A program made the position numbers and the translations under genes. A stretch of 64,000 nt of DNA from Franzmannia pantelleriensis (lineage in GTDB: Bacteria; Pseudomonadota; Gammaproteobacteria; Pseudomonadales; Halomonadaceae). The stretch covers positions 62,001 to 126,000 of the forward strand of contig NZ_FNGH01000002.1 in assembly GCF_900102875.1 (NCBI RefSeq), read 5' to 3'. Positions 52,940 to 62,145 of this stretch are shown in pieces (within the stretch, counting starts at the first letter, position 1; every line of letters starts with the position of its first letter). The notes beneath the pieces are model-generated. The model was not told where the DNA came from. It made no database searches and was given only the letters and a program-made list of their open reading frames with translations.

Positions 52940-53913
52940 GCGGCACAGCGCTCGGCCAGCAGGCATAGCAGCTCATACATGAGTGTCGCGCCGAGTAGCG
53001 CGGTGTTGCCAGTCGGATCGAACGGCGGTGCCACCTCCACCACGTCGGCGCCGACCAGCGGCAGACCGCGGAAGCCGCGCACCAGCTGCAGCGCCTGCAG
53101 GCTGGTCAGCCCGCCGACTTCTGGCGTACCGGTGCCCGGCGCAAAGGCCGGGTCGACGCTGTCGATATCGAACGACAGATACACCGGGCCATCACCTACT
53201 ATTCGCCGAGCCTCGGCGATCACCGCTTCTATGCCCAGCGCCTCGACTTCCTCCATGAACACCACCCGCATGCCGCTGGCGTCGGAATAGTCCCAGCCCT
53301 GGGCGGTGTTCTGGGCACCGCGGATACCGATTTGCACGGTGCGTTTAGGGTCGATCAGCCCGGCTTCGCAGGCCAGCCGAAAGGGGCCACCGTGATGGAA
53401 TTTGGAGCCCTGGAACGCGTCCCAAGTGTCGGTGTGGGCATCGATATGGATCAGCCCCACCGGGGCGTCGGCGGCCAGGCCACGCAGGATCGGGTAGGTT
53501 ACCGAGTGGTCGCCGCCGGCGCTGAGCGGTATCACCCCGGCTTGGTGAAGGGCGCGGTAGTGGGCGGCAATGTCGTCGGAGACCCGCTCAAGGTCGTAGA
53601 TCGAGGAGAACCGCACGTCGCCGATGTCGGCGATGCTCGCCTGGGCGAAAGGGTCCTGGCGGGTCACGTGGTGGATGCTGCGCATCAGGCTCGACTGGTT
53701 GCGCATCTCGCGCGGGCCGAGACGGGCGCCGGGACGGTTGCTGACGCCGCCATCGAAGGGGATGCCGACCAGGGCGATATCCAGCGCGTCGAGGCGCTCG
53801 ACCAGCGGTGCACGCAGGAAAGTGGCGATCTCACGGTAGCGCGGCTCGAGGTGCGGGGCGTAGCGCTCCCCAGTGGCGGGGTTGCGGCGGGTGGCATCGG
53901 TCGGGCGTGACAT
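52921..53913 (-). CDS. agmatinase/guanidino-acid ureohydrolase
   Basis: 330 residues. Manganese ligands are in GGDHSVTYP, HIDAHTDTWD and SFDIDSVDPAFAPG, all intact, as in agmatinase, guanidinobutyrase and guanidinopropionase. It hydrolyses a guanidino group to urea plus an amine. Specificity cannot be told from the motifs. Last gene of a seven-gene operon with an ABC importer, an M20 amidase and a DUF1989 protein, which favours an imported guanidino acid over housekeeping polyamine synthesis. Confidence 0.88.
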   Translation of the reverse strand: MSRPTDATRRNPATGERYAPHLEPRYREIATFLRAPLVERLDALDIALVGIPFDGGVSNRPGARLGPREMRNQSSLMRSIHHVTRQDPFAQASIADIGDVRFSSIYDLERVSDDIAAHYRALHQAGVIPLSAGGDHSVTYPILRGLAADAPVGLIHIDAHTDTWDAFQGSKFHHGGPFRLACEAGLIDPKRTVQIGIRGAQNTAQGWDYSDASGMRVVFMEEVEALGIEAVIAEARRIVGDGPVYLSFDIDSVDPAFAPGTGTPEVGGLTSLQALQLVRGFRGLPLVGADVVEVAPPFDPTGNTALLGATLMYELLCLLAERCAAQAEPK

Positions 53914-53935
53914 TGAAGGCTCCTTGCAGGGTGGT

Positions 53936-55207
53936 TCAGGCACACAGTCGCGCCAGGCTGGCGGCCAGCAGCCGGGTGCCGGCCACGGCATCGTCGAGCT
54001 CGGTATATTCGTCGGGGTGATGGCTCAGACCGTTGTGGCAGGGCACGAACAGCATCGCCGTGGGGCAGTGCCCGGCTAGATGGATGGCGTCGTGGAAGGC
54101 GCCGGACATCAGCCGCGGTGCCGCGAGCGACAGGTCGTGGGCGGTGTCGTCGAGTAGCGTGACCAGCGGCAACGAGAATGCTACCGGAGCGATACGCGAC
54201 AGCGGCGTGAGGGTCGCCTGGCAGCCAGCCCAGGATTGTCCGGCCAGCAGTTGGAAGCTGGCGGTCAAGGCATCCAGGGTGGCGGGATCGGGGTGACGCA
54301 GGTCGATGCTGAAGGTGACCCGTTCGGGAATGGTGTTCACTGCGCCGGGGCTGACCTCGAACGTGCCGATGGTGAAACGCACCTGGTCGGCGTCGTCGCG
54401 GGCCGCCTCGCGCAACGAGGCGGCCAGGGCGCAGGCGCCTTCGAGAGCGTCGCGGCGCAGCGCCCGCGGCGTGGTACCGGCGTGATTGGCGCTGCCGGTT
54501 ACCGTCACCTCGAACCAGCTCACGCCCTGAATGCCCTCGACCACGCCCACCGGCACCCTGGCCTGCTCGAGGATTGGCCCCTGCTCGATATGCAGCTCGA
54601 GGAAGGCGTGCATCGGCGTCGCCAGTGGCCGGCGCGGGATGCCGGCTGCGTCCAGCGCCGCCAGGCACTCGTCCAGTGCGCTGCCCAAGCTGGTGCCAGC
54701 GGCATCGCGGATAGCGCGGGTCTCATTCAGGTCGCGCACTCCGCAGAAGACCGCCGAGCCCGAGGTGCCGGGGGCGAAGCGCGCCCCCTCCTCGTTGGTC
54801 CAGCTGACCAGTGACAGAGGTCGGCGCAGTGAGAGGCCGGCATCACGGAGGGCGCGCAGTGCCTCGAGCCCGGCCAGCACCCCTAGTGCCCCGTCGTAGC
54901 GGCCGCCGGCGGGCTGGCTGTCGAGGTGGCTGCCGGTGACCACTGGCGCCAGTGTCGGGTCGCGGCCGGGCAGGTCGAGAAAGACATTGCCGATGGCATC
55001 GACGCTGGCGCTGGCGCCGAGAGACTCGGCCTGCTCGGCCAGCCACAGTCGTGCCCGGATATCGTTGGCATCGAGGGCCAGGCGCGCAACGCCGCCATCA
55101 TCGCGGGCACCGAGGGTGGCGAGAAGGGCCAGGTCGTGTTCGAGGCGCGTTGGGTCTACCGCCTCGCCAACGGCCCTGGCATCGCTGCTATCGGTTGGCA
55201 TGGCCAT
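53936..55207 (-). CDS. M20-family hydantoinase/carbamoylase-type amidase
   Basis: 423 residues. Metal site residues in GSHLDSQPAGGRYDGALG, SWTNEEGARF and the His of LELHIEQGPIL. The dimerisation domain contains SANHAGTTP, and NGLSHHPDEYTE is near the end. Family members cleave N-carbamoyl amino acids, ureidoglycolate or allantoate. The ATG at 55207 has GGAG 7 nt upstream; the Met two codons later is possible. Lies between the ureohydrolase and DUF1989 genes with gaps of 22 and 10 bp. Confidence 0.88.
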   Translation of the reverse strand: MAMPTDSSDARAVGEAVDPTRLEHDLALLATLGARDDGGVARLALDANDIRARLWLAEQAESLGASASVDAIGNVFLDLPGRDPTLAPVVTGSHLDSQPAGGRYDGALGVLAGLEALRALRDAGLSLRRPLSLVSWTNEEGARFAPGTSGSAVFCGVRDLNETRAIRDAAGTSLGSALDECLAALDAAGIPRRPLATPMHAFLELHIEQGPILEQARVPVGVVEGIQGVSWFEVTVTGSANHAGTTPRALRRDALEGACALAASLREAARDDADQVRFTIGTFEVSPGAVNTIPERVTFSIDLRHPDPATLDALTASFQLLAGQSWAGCQATLTPLSRIAPVAFSLPLVTLLDDTAHDLSLAAPRLMSGAFHDAIHLAGHCPTAMLFVPCHNGLSHHPDEYTELDDAVAGTRLLAASLARLCA

Positions 55208-55217
55208 CAGCGGCTCC

Positions 55218-55937
55218 TCACTCGTAAACCTCGAAGTGCACCTCGACGGGGACGCAGTCCTCACCGTTGATGGGAATGATGTCCTGAGGGCAGGATGACA
55301 TGGCGACGATGCAGTCCATCTCGGCACGCAGTTCGACGTAGTCGCCGGGCTTCGAGACCGGCGGGCACCAGTCGACCTTCATCTGGTCGTTGACCGGGAT
55401 GTTCATCCACAGGTTGAGCGGCTGAGGCACCTCGGGGGCGTCGATGCCGATTGCTTTGACCGCCAGGCGCAGGTTGTCGGCGCAGTTGTCATGATAGCCC
55501 TCGACGCCGAGGGTCATGTAGCGGAACAGATCGCAGGCCGCCATCAGGGTGTCGTGGATGCCCGGTGAGGTGTCGGCGGTGAGGGTCATGATCGGACGGC
55601 GGCGATTGCTCATCAGCGGGTCGCCGACCTGGGGGATCAGCCCGCTGAGCCAGGCGCGGCCATGCTCCCAGGACATGAACTCGTTGAGGTTGTCGCTGCT
55701 GAAGGCCCAAGTGTCGCAGACCTGGGTGCCGTGGGTGTTGATAATGCGGATGGTCTGGCCCTGCTTGAGGCGCACCGCTCGGCCGCCGCGCGCGGCGACC
55801 TCGTAGCGCTCGCCGAGCACCGGGGTGCCGTCGGCGGAGATCGGCGTGTCGAGGGTGTGGTTGTGGCCGCAAGGTTCACTGTTGCTGCGCGGCAGCTGCT
55901 CGATGCGGGCGTGGTCGAAGGTTGGCTTGCTGCTCAT
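55218..55937 (-). CDS. DUF1989 (urea carboxylase-associated family) protein
   Basis: 239 residues. Family motifs: GGRAVRLKQGQTIRI, GTQVCDTWAFS, EGYHDNCADNL and LNLWMNIPV. DUF1989 proteins accompany urea carboxylase, and two members are known as subunits of carboxyguanidine deiminase in guanidine degradation. Here only one copy occurs and no carboxylase gene is in the window. It supports a role of this operon in guanidino or urea-type nitrogen metabolism, but the reaction is not established. Confidence 0.87.
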   Translation of the reverse strand: MSSKPTFDHARIEQLPRSNSEPCGHNHTLDTPISADGTPVLGERYEVAARGGRAVRLKQGQTIRIINTHGTQVCDTWAFSSDNLNEFMSWEHGRAWLSGLIPQVGDPLMSNRRRPIMTLTADTSPGIHDTLMAACDLFRYMTLGVEGYHDNCADNLRLAVKAIGIDAPEVPQPLNLWMNIPVNDQMKVDWCPPVSKPGDYVELRAEMDCIVAMSSCPQDIIPINGEDCVPVEVHFEVYE

Positions 55938-55980
55938 GGTGTTCTCCTTGTGATGATCGGTCAGCTGCTGAGCTGAGGCG

Positions 55981-56811
55981 TCAGTCGATATGGCGCTCGC
56001 GCCAGGTGTTGAGGAACTGCTGTAGTCGTTCGCTGCGGGGCGTGCGGAAAAGCGTCTCGGGAGGCCCGCTCTCGATGATGCGGCCCTGGTCCATGAACAC
56101 CACGCGGTCGGCGACCTTGGCGGCGAAGCCCATCTCGTGGGTGACGATGGCCATGGTCATGCCGTCGTGGGCGAGTTGTTTCATGACGTCGAGCACTTCG
56201 CCGACCAGCTCGGGGTCGAGGGCTGATGTGGGTTCGTCGAAGAACATCACCCGGGGCTGCATGGCCAGGGCGCGAGCGATGGCGACGCGCTGTTTCTGGC
56301 CACCGGAGAGGCTCTCGGGAAAGTGGCCGGCACGCTCGGCCAGGCCGACCCGCTCGAGCATCGCCATGCCTTCGGCCTCGGCGTCACGGCGCGACAGGCC
56401 GTTGACCAGCCGCAGCGCCTCGGTGACGTTTTCTAGCGCGGTACGGTGCGGCCACAGGTGGAAGTGCTGGAAGACCATGCCCACCGGCGCACGTACCGCG
56501 TCGACGCGGGACTCCCGGGCACGCACGCGCATGCCGCCGCGCTCCTCGTAGCCGAGCAGCTGGCCGTCGATATACACGCTGCCGTGGTCGTAGGGCTCGA
56601 GGAAGGCCAGGCAGCGCAGCAGCGTGGACTTGCCTGAGCCGGAGGGGCCGATCACGCAGACCACTTCCGACGGCTCGAGGCGGAAGTCGATATCGCTCAG
56701 CACCTCGAGCTCGCCGAAGGACTTGCCGATACCGCGTGCCTCGACGATCGGCTCGCCGTGCGTTTGGTGCGGGGTGGTGGTGGGCGTGGTGACAGCGTCA
56801 GCCATGGGCAT
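55981..56811 (-). CDS. polar amino acid ABC transporter ATP-binding protein
   Basis: 276 residues. Walker [11 protein letters not shown]-loop FQHFHLWPH, signature [17 protein letters not shown] and Walker [15 protein letters not shown]. The FQHFHLWPH form and an [15 protein letters not shown] switch (IVTHEMGFA) are typical of GlnQ/HisP-like importers. ATG at 56811 with AAGGAG 9 nt upstream; it overlaps the permease stop by 14 bp. Confidence 0.92.
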   Translation of the reverse strand: MPMADAVTTPTTTPHQTHGEPIVEARGIGKSFGELEVLSDIDFRLEPSEVVCVIGPSGSGKSTLLRCLAFLEPYDHGSVYIDGQLLGYEERGGMRVRARESRVDAVRAPVGMVFQHFHLWPHRTALENVTEALRLVNGLSRRDAEAEGMAMLERVGLAERAGHFPESLSGGQKQRVAIARALAMQPRVMFFDEPTSALDPELVGEVLDVMKQLAHDGMTMAIVTHEMGFAAKVADRVVFMDQGRIIESGPPETLFRTPRSERLQQFLNTWRERHID

Positions 56812-57496
56812 GAGCGGACTCTCCTTGACGGACAACATGGCGCGGCTGGCGATTGGCCAGGCGTTTCTCCAGCGCATAGCCGCCGCGGGCGATCAGTTCG
56901 ATGATCATCCAGTAGAGCAGGGCGACGGCCAGGTAGGGCTCGATCACATTGAAGGTCTGATTGACGATGGTGGTGGCGTTCTTGGTCAGGTCGTCCACCG
57001 AGATGATCGAGATCAATGCCGACTCCTTGACCAGGATGATCAATTGGTTGGTGCCCGGCGGCACGATCAGGCGCAGCATCTGCGGGATCTGGATGCGGGT
57101 CAGGGCGTGCCAGGGCGAGATGCCGAGCATCCGCGCCGCCTCGAGCTGGCCCTTGGGGATCGACTTGAAACCGCCGCGGTAGATTTCGGCGAAATAGCCG
57201 GCGCCGTAGAGGCCGATGCCGGTGACACCGGCGATTTCGGCGTCGAGCAGCAGGCCGATGCTGGGGCCGCCGTAGTAGAGCAGAAACAGCAGCACCAGCA
57301 GCGGCGTGCCGCGGCACAGCTCCACATAGCAGGCCACTGGGTAGCCAAAGAGCCGTGGGCTGGAGAGCCTCAGCGCGGCCAGCACCAGGCCCAGCGAAAC
57401 TGCCACCAGGCAGCCCAGGAAGCAAATCCACACGGTGTTCCACAACCCTTGCAGGATTAGCTCACGGGTCTCCCAGAGCAGGGCAAGATCGAACAT
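56798..57496 (-). CDS. polar amino acid ABC transporter permease (second subunit)
   Basis: 232 residues, five helices, HisM/GlnP family. [20 protein letters not shown] is the EAA loop that contacts the ATPase, and [17 protein letters not shown] the N-terminal family signature. Forms the channel as a heterodimer with the permease encoded upstream. Confidence 0.92.
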   Translation of the reverse strand: MFDLALLWETRELILQGLWNTVWICFLGCLVAVSLGLVLAALRLSSPRLFGYPVACYVELCRGTPLLVLLFLLYYGGPSIGLLLDAEIAGVTGIGLYGAGYFAEIYRGGFKSIPKGQLEAARMLGISPWHALTRIQIPQMLRLIVPPGTNQLIILVKESALISIISVDDLTKNATTIVNQTFNVIEPYLAVALLYWMIIELIARGGYALEKRLANRQPRHVVRQGESAHAHG

Positions 57497-57519
57497 GACG
57501 ATAGCTCCTCGGGGTGTGC

Positions 57520-58176
57520 CTATTCGGTGGCCAGGCCGCCGGTCATGCGGCGTTCCAGATGGGCGCTGATTCGGGCTAGCAGTAGATTGACCGCCAGATA
57601 GAGCACGGCCGCGGCGAGATAGGTCTCGAGAGGCTGAAAGGTGCGCGAGGCAATCTGCTCGCTGACGCGCATCAACTCAGTGACGGCGATCACCGAGATC
57701 AGCGACGAGTTCTTGAGAATGGTGATGATCTCGTTGGTCAGCGGCGGCAGGGTGAGGCGAAAAACTTGCGGCATCACGATGCGACGGCGGGTCTGCCAGG
57801 CCGATATGCCGGCCATGCGTGCAGCCTCGATCTGGCCGGTAGGAATGTGCGCAATACCGCTGCGAAATATCTCCGACTGGAAGGCGGTAGTGTTCAACGT
57901 CAGGGTCAGGATGGCGGCAGTGATCGGCGCCACTTCGATGCCGATTTCCGGCAGCAGATAGTAGACCAGCAGCAGCTGCAGCAGGATCGGTGTGCCGCGC
58001 CAGAAGCTGCGGTAGAGGCCGCAGGGCCAGCGTACCCAGCGGTAGCGACTGGTCAGGCCGAAGGCCAGCAGCATGCCAAATACCAGCCCCAGGGCAATGG
58101 CCGAGAGCGATACCACCAGGGTGGTGGTCAGGCCCTTGATCAGCACCGGGTAGTGGTTGAGCAGGATCTCGAGCAT
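57520..58176 (-). CDS. polar amino acid ABC transporter permease (first subunit)
   Basis: 218 residues, five helices. SFWRGTPILLQLLLVYYLLP signature and EAA loop AARMAGISAWQTRRRIVMPQ. Paralogous to the next permease, 23 bp downstream. It follows the binding-protein gene across a 60-bp gap that carries a strong hairpin. Confidence 0.92.
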   Translation of the reverse strand: MLEILLNHYPVLIKGLTTTLVVSLSAIALGLVFGMLLAFGLTSRYRWVRWPCGLYRSFWRGTPILLQLLLVYYLLPEIGIEVAPITAAILTLTLNTTAFQSEIFRSGIAHIPTGQIEAARMAGISAWQTRRRIVMPQVFRLTLPPLTNEIITILKNSSLISVIAVTELMRVSEQIASRTFQPLETYLAAAVLYLAVNLLLARISAHLERRMTGGLATE

Positions 58177-58202
58177 GGGGCACCTGTTCGCGGGGAGGGA
58201 GT

Positions 58203-58227
58203 GAGGGGCGGCAGGCAGCCGCCCCTC
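58203..58227 (-). terminator. hairpin between the binding-protein and permease genes
   Basis: GAGGGGCGGC (58203-58212) and GCCGCCCCTC (58218-58227) form a perfect 10-bp stem with loop AGGCA (as read on the plus strand), 9 bp after the binding-protein stop. No T-run, so more likely an mRNA-stabilising element protecting the binding-protein message than a full terminator. Confidence 0.6.
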
Positions 58228-58236
58228 CGGTCGTGA

Positions 58237-59067
58237 TTACTCCGCAGCGGGCAGTTCCAGGGGGACATTCATGGGTGCACCAAACCATTTTTCCTGCAGT
58301 TCGTTCAGGGTGCCGTCTTCATTGAGACGCTGGATCTGCTCATCCATGAAGGCGTTGAGTGAGGCGCTGGCCTCGTCGCGGCGGCCGGCCCAGCTGAAGT
58401 AGACCGGCTCACCAAAGGTGCCGACCACTTCGAAGACATCGGGGCGAGTCCGCTCGGCCTCGAGCAGGTTGGGCAGGCTGTTGATCACCACGTCGACGCG
58501 ACCGGTGCCGAGGTCGGCATAAGCTTCATCGACGCCGGTGTAGGTACGAATGTCGGCGAGCGGCGTCCCGGCCTCCTCGAGCTCGGCAGCCAGTGCCTCC
58601 AGCGCTTCGAGCTGTGCCGAGCCGGCCTGGGCGGCGGCGACCTTGCCGCCGATATCCTCCGGCGAGACGATTTCTTCTTCGCCAGCGCGCTTGAGAATCG
58701 CCATGGTGGCATCGGCGATGGGTGCGCTGAGGTGGTAGCGCTGCATGCGCTCGGGGGTGGCGGTGACCGAAGTGACCACGTAGTCGAAGCGCTCACGCTC
58801 AAGGCCGGGCAGGATGCCTTGCCACGGCAGGTCCATGCGGATCAGCTCGACGCCGTCGAGCTCGGGCATGATGTATTCCATGAGATCCGCTGAGTAGCCG
58901 ACGATCTCGCCATCCTCGATGAACTCATGGGGGGCGTAGCGTGCTTCTGTGCCTACCGTGAAGACGCCGTCAGATTTGATTGTCTCAAGGAGGTCAGCGT
59001 GAGCGCTGCCCGCTATCAAGCCGGTGGTCAGTAGCAGCCCTGCAGTGATGGATGCGATGCGATTCAT
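58237..59067 (-). CDS. amino-acid-type ABC transporter substrate-binding protein
   Basis: 276 residues. Signal peptide to SAHA (residue ~24), then SBP_bac_3 features: FTVGTEARYAPHEFIEDGEI, VGYSADLMEYI, DYVVTSVTATPERM and a C-terminal LNEDGTLNELQEKWFG. These bind polar amino acids or related compounds. First gene of the operon, divergent from the LysR gene with a direct-repeat site between. Confidence 0.92.
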   Translation of the reverse strand: MNRIASITAGLLLTTGLIAGSAHADLLETIKSDGVFTVGTEARYAPHEFIEDGEIVGYSADLMEYIMPELDGVELIRMDLPWQGILPGLERERFDYVVTSVTATPERMQRYHLSAPIADATMAILKRAGEEEIVSPEDIGGKVAAAQAGSAQLEALEALAAELEEAGTPLADIRTYTGVDEAYADLGTGRVDVVINSLPNLLEAERTRPDVFEVVGTFGEPVYFSWAGRRDEASASLNAFMDEQIQRLNEDGTLNELQEKWFGAPMNVPLELPAAE

Positions 59068-59173
59068 GAGTGACCCTCTTGTTGTTGCTGGTCATCGGTG
59101 CTGCCTGGGCAGCGAACGGGGAGTACGCCTTGAGTTAAGCAGAGGCCTCGCAGCAATAAAATTGCTATCTTTC

Positions 59174-59201
59174 GATGTATAAACCCATATTTTTGATGTA
59201 T
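59174..59201. promoter_or_regulatory. candidate regulatory direct repeats in the divergent LysR/binding-protein gap
   Basis: GATGTAT occurs at 59174-59180 and again at 59195-59201, 21 bp apart (two helical turns) in the AT-rich 153-bp gap. The spacing puts both on one DNA face, consistent with binding of a multimeric LysR regulator. Confidence 0.4.
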
Positions 59202-59220
59202 TAGCGCACTAAAGAAGGTC

Positions 59221-60159
59221 ATGCCGATGAAGCTGTCAGCAGCGGATCTCAAGAGCCTGTCGGTGTTTCTGGCGGTCGCCGAGCATCGTGGCTTCGCCGG
59301 CGCCCAAACTGCGCTGCACATGAGCCAGTCGGCGGTGAGTTTTCATATTCGTGCGCTCGAGGAGCGGGTCGGTTTCACGGTCTGCCGCCGCGGCCGCCAG
59401 GGCTTCGAGTTGACCGAGCGAGGCGCGGTGGTGCATGAGCGGGCCAAGGCGCTGCTGGCCTCGGTGGATGATTTCGACAGTGAGATGAGCGAGCTGCGCA
59501 GCTCGGTCTATGGCACTCTGCGGCTAGGGGTGGTGGATAACACCATCATGGACGAGGAGCTCGACTTGCAGGGGGTGATTGGCGAATTTTTGCGCAAGAA
59601 CCCCCGCGCGCGGCTCAACATCACCGTAGGAAGTCCCGACCGACTGATCGGCGAGATCGCCAACGGCGAGGTGCAGCTCGGCATCCTGCCGGAAACCGCG
59701 CAGATGGAGGGGCTCCAGCATCGTCAGGTCTACACCGAAATGCATGGGGTCTACTGCGCGCGCGGCCACCCACTCTTCATACGCCAGGCCGAGCAACTGA
59801 CGGTGGCGGAGATCGTCAAACACCCCTTCGTGGTACGTCCATACGCCAACCTTCAGGAGCTGCGCAGCTTTCCCGAGGCGACGGTTGGCGCTCACGCCTC
59901 CAATATGGAGGCCCAGGCGCTGCTGATCCTCAGCGGTCACTTCATCGGCAACCTGCCGCACTACTACGCCGAGCACTGGGTCGCCCGCGGCGAGCTCAAG
60001 GCCCTTCTGCCAGGCGAGGTCGAGATCGCCTCGCCGTTCTGCGTGGTGACCCGCGCCGGGCGGCGGCCGGCACTGATCGTGCGCAACTTCATTCAGGAGC
60101 TGGTATCGCGGCTGTGGCAGCAGGCACATCGGGTCGACGAGACGTTCCCCGAGGCCTGA
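59221..60159 (+). CDS. LysR-family regulator of the amino-acid-type ABC/ureohydrolase operon (inferred)
   Basis: 312 residues. HTH region FAGAQTALHMSQSAVSFHIR and RRGRQGFELTERGAVV, effector domain after residue 95. Its pattern parallels the LysR at 47363. Divergent from the operon it probably controls. The ATG at 59221 is followed two codons later by another in-frame ATG. Its stop is 1 bp from the end of the convergent SDR gene. Confidence 0.9.
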   Translation: MPMKLSAADLKSLSVFLAVAEHRGFAGAQTALHMSQSAVSFHIRALEERVGFTVCRRGRQGFELTERGAVVHERAKALLASVDDFDSEMSELRSSVYGTLRLGVVDNTIMDEELDLQGVIGEFLRKNPRARLNITVGSPDRLIGEIANGEVQLGILPETAQMEGLQHRQVYTEMHGVYCARGHPLFIRQAEQLTVAEIVKHPFVVRPYANLQELRSFPEATVGAHASNMEAQALLILSGHFIGNLPHYYAEHWVARGELKALLPGEVEIASPFCVVTRAGRRPALIVRNFIQELVSRLWQQAHRVDETFPEA

Positions 60160-60160
60160 G

Positions 60161-61003
<843 letters not shown>

Positions 61004-61031
61004 TTACACCGGCCTAGAGGGTAATCGATCC

Positions 61032-61982
61032 GTGGACAAGTTCGAGGTGAAACTGGATCAGGCGGCGCGAGCCGCCTGGATGTCATATGTTGGCGGCATC
61101 ACCCAGGACGAGATTGCCAGCCAGCTGGGCGTGTCGCGCCCTGGTGTGCAGCGGCTGCTGGCGCTGGCGCGTCAGGAGGGGCTGATCAAGGTTCATATCG
61201 ACCATCCGATTGCCGCCTGCATGACGCTGGCCAGCGCCATCCGTGAGCGATTCGGTCTGGACTACTGTGACGTGGTCCCCGCCGAGGCCAGCGCCCCGGA
61301 GGGGGCGGCCTATTATCTGGCAGTGGCCGGCGCCGAGCGGGTGGCGCGCCTGGTCGAGCGCAGCGACCCGCTGACTCTGTCGCTAGGCACCGGGCGTTCG
61401 GTGCGCGCCACGGTGGAGTCGCTTAGCCGCGTCGAACGTCCTCAGCACCGTTTCGTTTCATTGGTTGGCAACGTCGCCCGGGATGGCTCCTCCAACCGCT
61501 ACGATGGGGTGATGGTGCTGGCCGACAAGACCGGCGGCCAGCGTTTCCTGCTGCCGTCACCGGTGGTGGCGAGCAGCGTGGAGGAGAAGGCCTCGCTGCA
61601 GCAGCAGCCGCTGTTCCTGGCCATCACGCAGGTGGCGTTGGAAGCAGAGGCGGCGTTCATTGGCGTGGGACGCATTGACCGTCAGGCCACGCTGTTCCAG
61701 GACCACTTCATCTCCGAGGACGAGCTCGACGAATTGCTTGGCAGACACGCGGTGGGCGAGCTGCTGGGCTGGCCGATGACCGCCGACGGCGAGGTGATCG
61801 AGTGCTCGATCACCCGGCGTGTCACCAGTCTGCCGCTGGAGATGTTTCGCGCCCAGCCGATCGTGGCGCTGGCCGGCGGCGTGGCCAAGGGGCCGGCAAT
61901 TCTGGCCGCATTGCGTGGAGGATGGCTCAAGGGGCTGGTCACTGATCAGCTGGCGGCACGCCATATCATCGAGCACGCGTGA
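61032..61982 (+). CDS. SorC/DeoR-type sugar-binding transcriptional regulator
   Basis: 316 residues. N-terminal HTH YVGGITQDEIASQLGVSRPG and the sugar-phosphate-binding domain (LSLGTGRSVRATV, GNVARDGSSNRYDGV, AGGVAKGPAILAAL). Starts at GTG 61032, since the HTH is only 20 residues in and upstream extension has no family match. SorC-type proteins respond to polyol or sugar phosphates. It lies beside a polyol-type ABC operon and a tandem-palindrome operator, so it likely controls that operon. Confidence 0.88.
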   Translation: MDKFEVKLDQAARAAWMSYVGGITQDEIASQLGVSRPGVQRLLALARQEGLIKVHIDHPIAACMTLASAIRERFGLDYCDVVPAEASAPEGAAYYLAVAGAERVARLVERSDPLTLSLGTGRSVRATVESLSRVERPQHRFVSLVGNVARDGSSNRYDGVMVLADKTGGQRFLLPSPVVASSVEEKASLQQQPLFLAITQVALEAEAAFIGVGRIDRQATLFQDHFISEDELDELLGRHAVGELLGWPMTADGEVIECSITRRVTSLPLEMFRAQPIVALAGGVAKGPAILAALRGGWLKGLVTDQLAARHIIEHA

Positions 61983-62068
61983 TGCATCACAGCATGATCA
62001 GGACTGCATAAATGCACCCAAAGTATAAGCTCCGCGCCTTTGCTTTTTTTGGCTTTGCGTACGATCAT

Positions 62069-62095
62069 TTGATCGATCAATGATCAATTTGATCA
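62069..62095. promoter_or_regulatory. tandem-palindrome operator upstream of the sugar ABC operon
   Basis: TTGATCGATCAA (62069-62080) is a perfect 12-bp palindrome directly followed by TGATCAATTTGATCA (62081-62095), a perfect 15-bp palindrome; both are built from TGATC units. It lies about 50 bp before the binding-protein ATG, where a repressor or activator would act, and is probably the SorC-type regulator's site. Confidence 0.65.
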
Positions 62096-62145
62096 AAAAT
62101 GACTTGAGCAAAACAACAATGCCAAGCGCTACCAAGGAGCACTCC

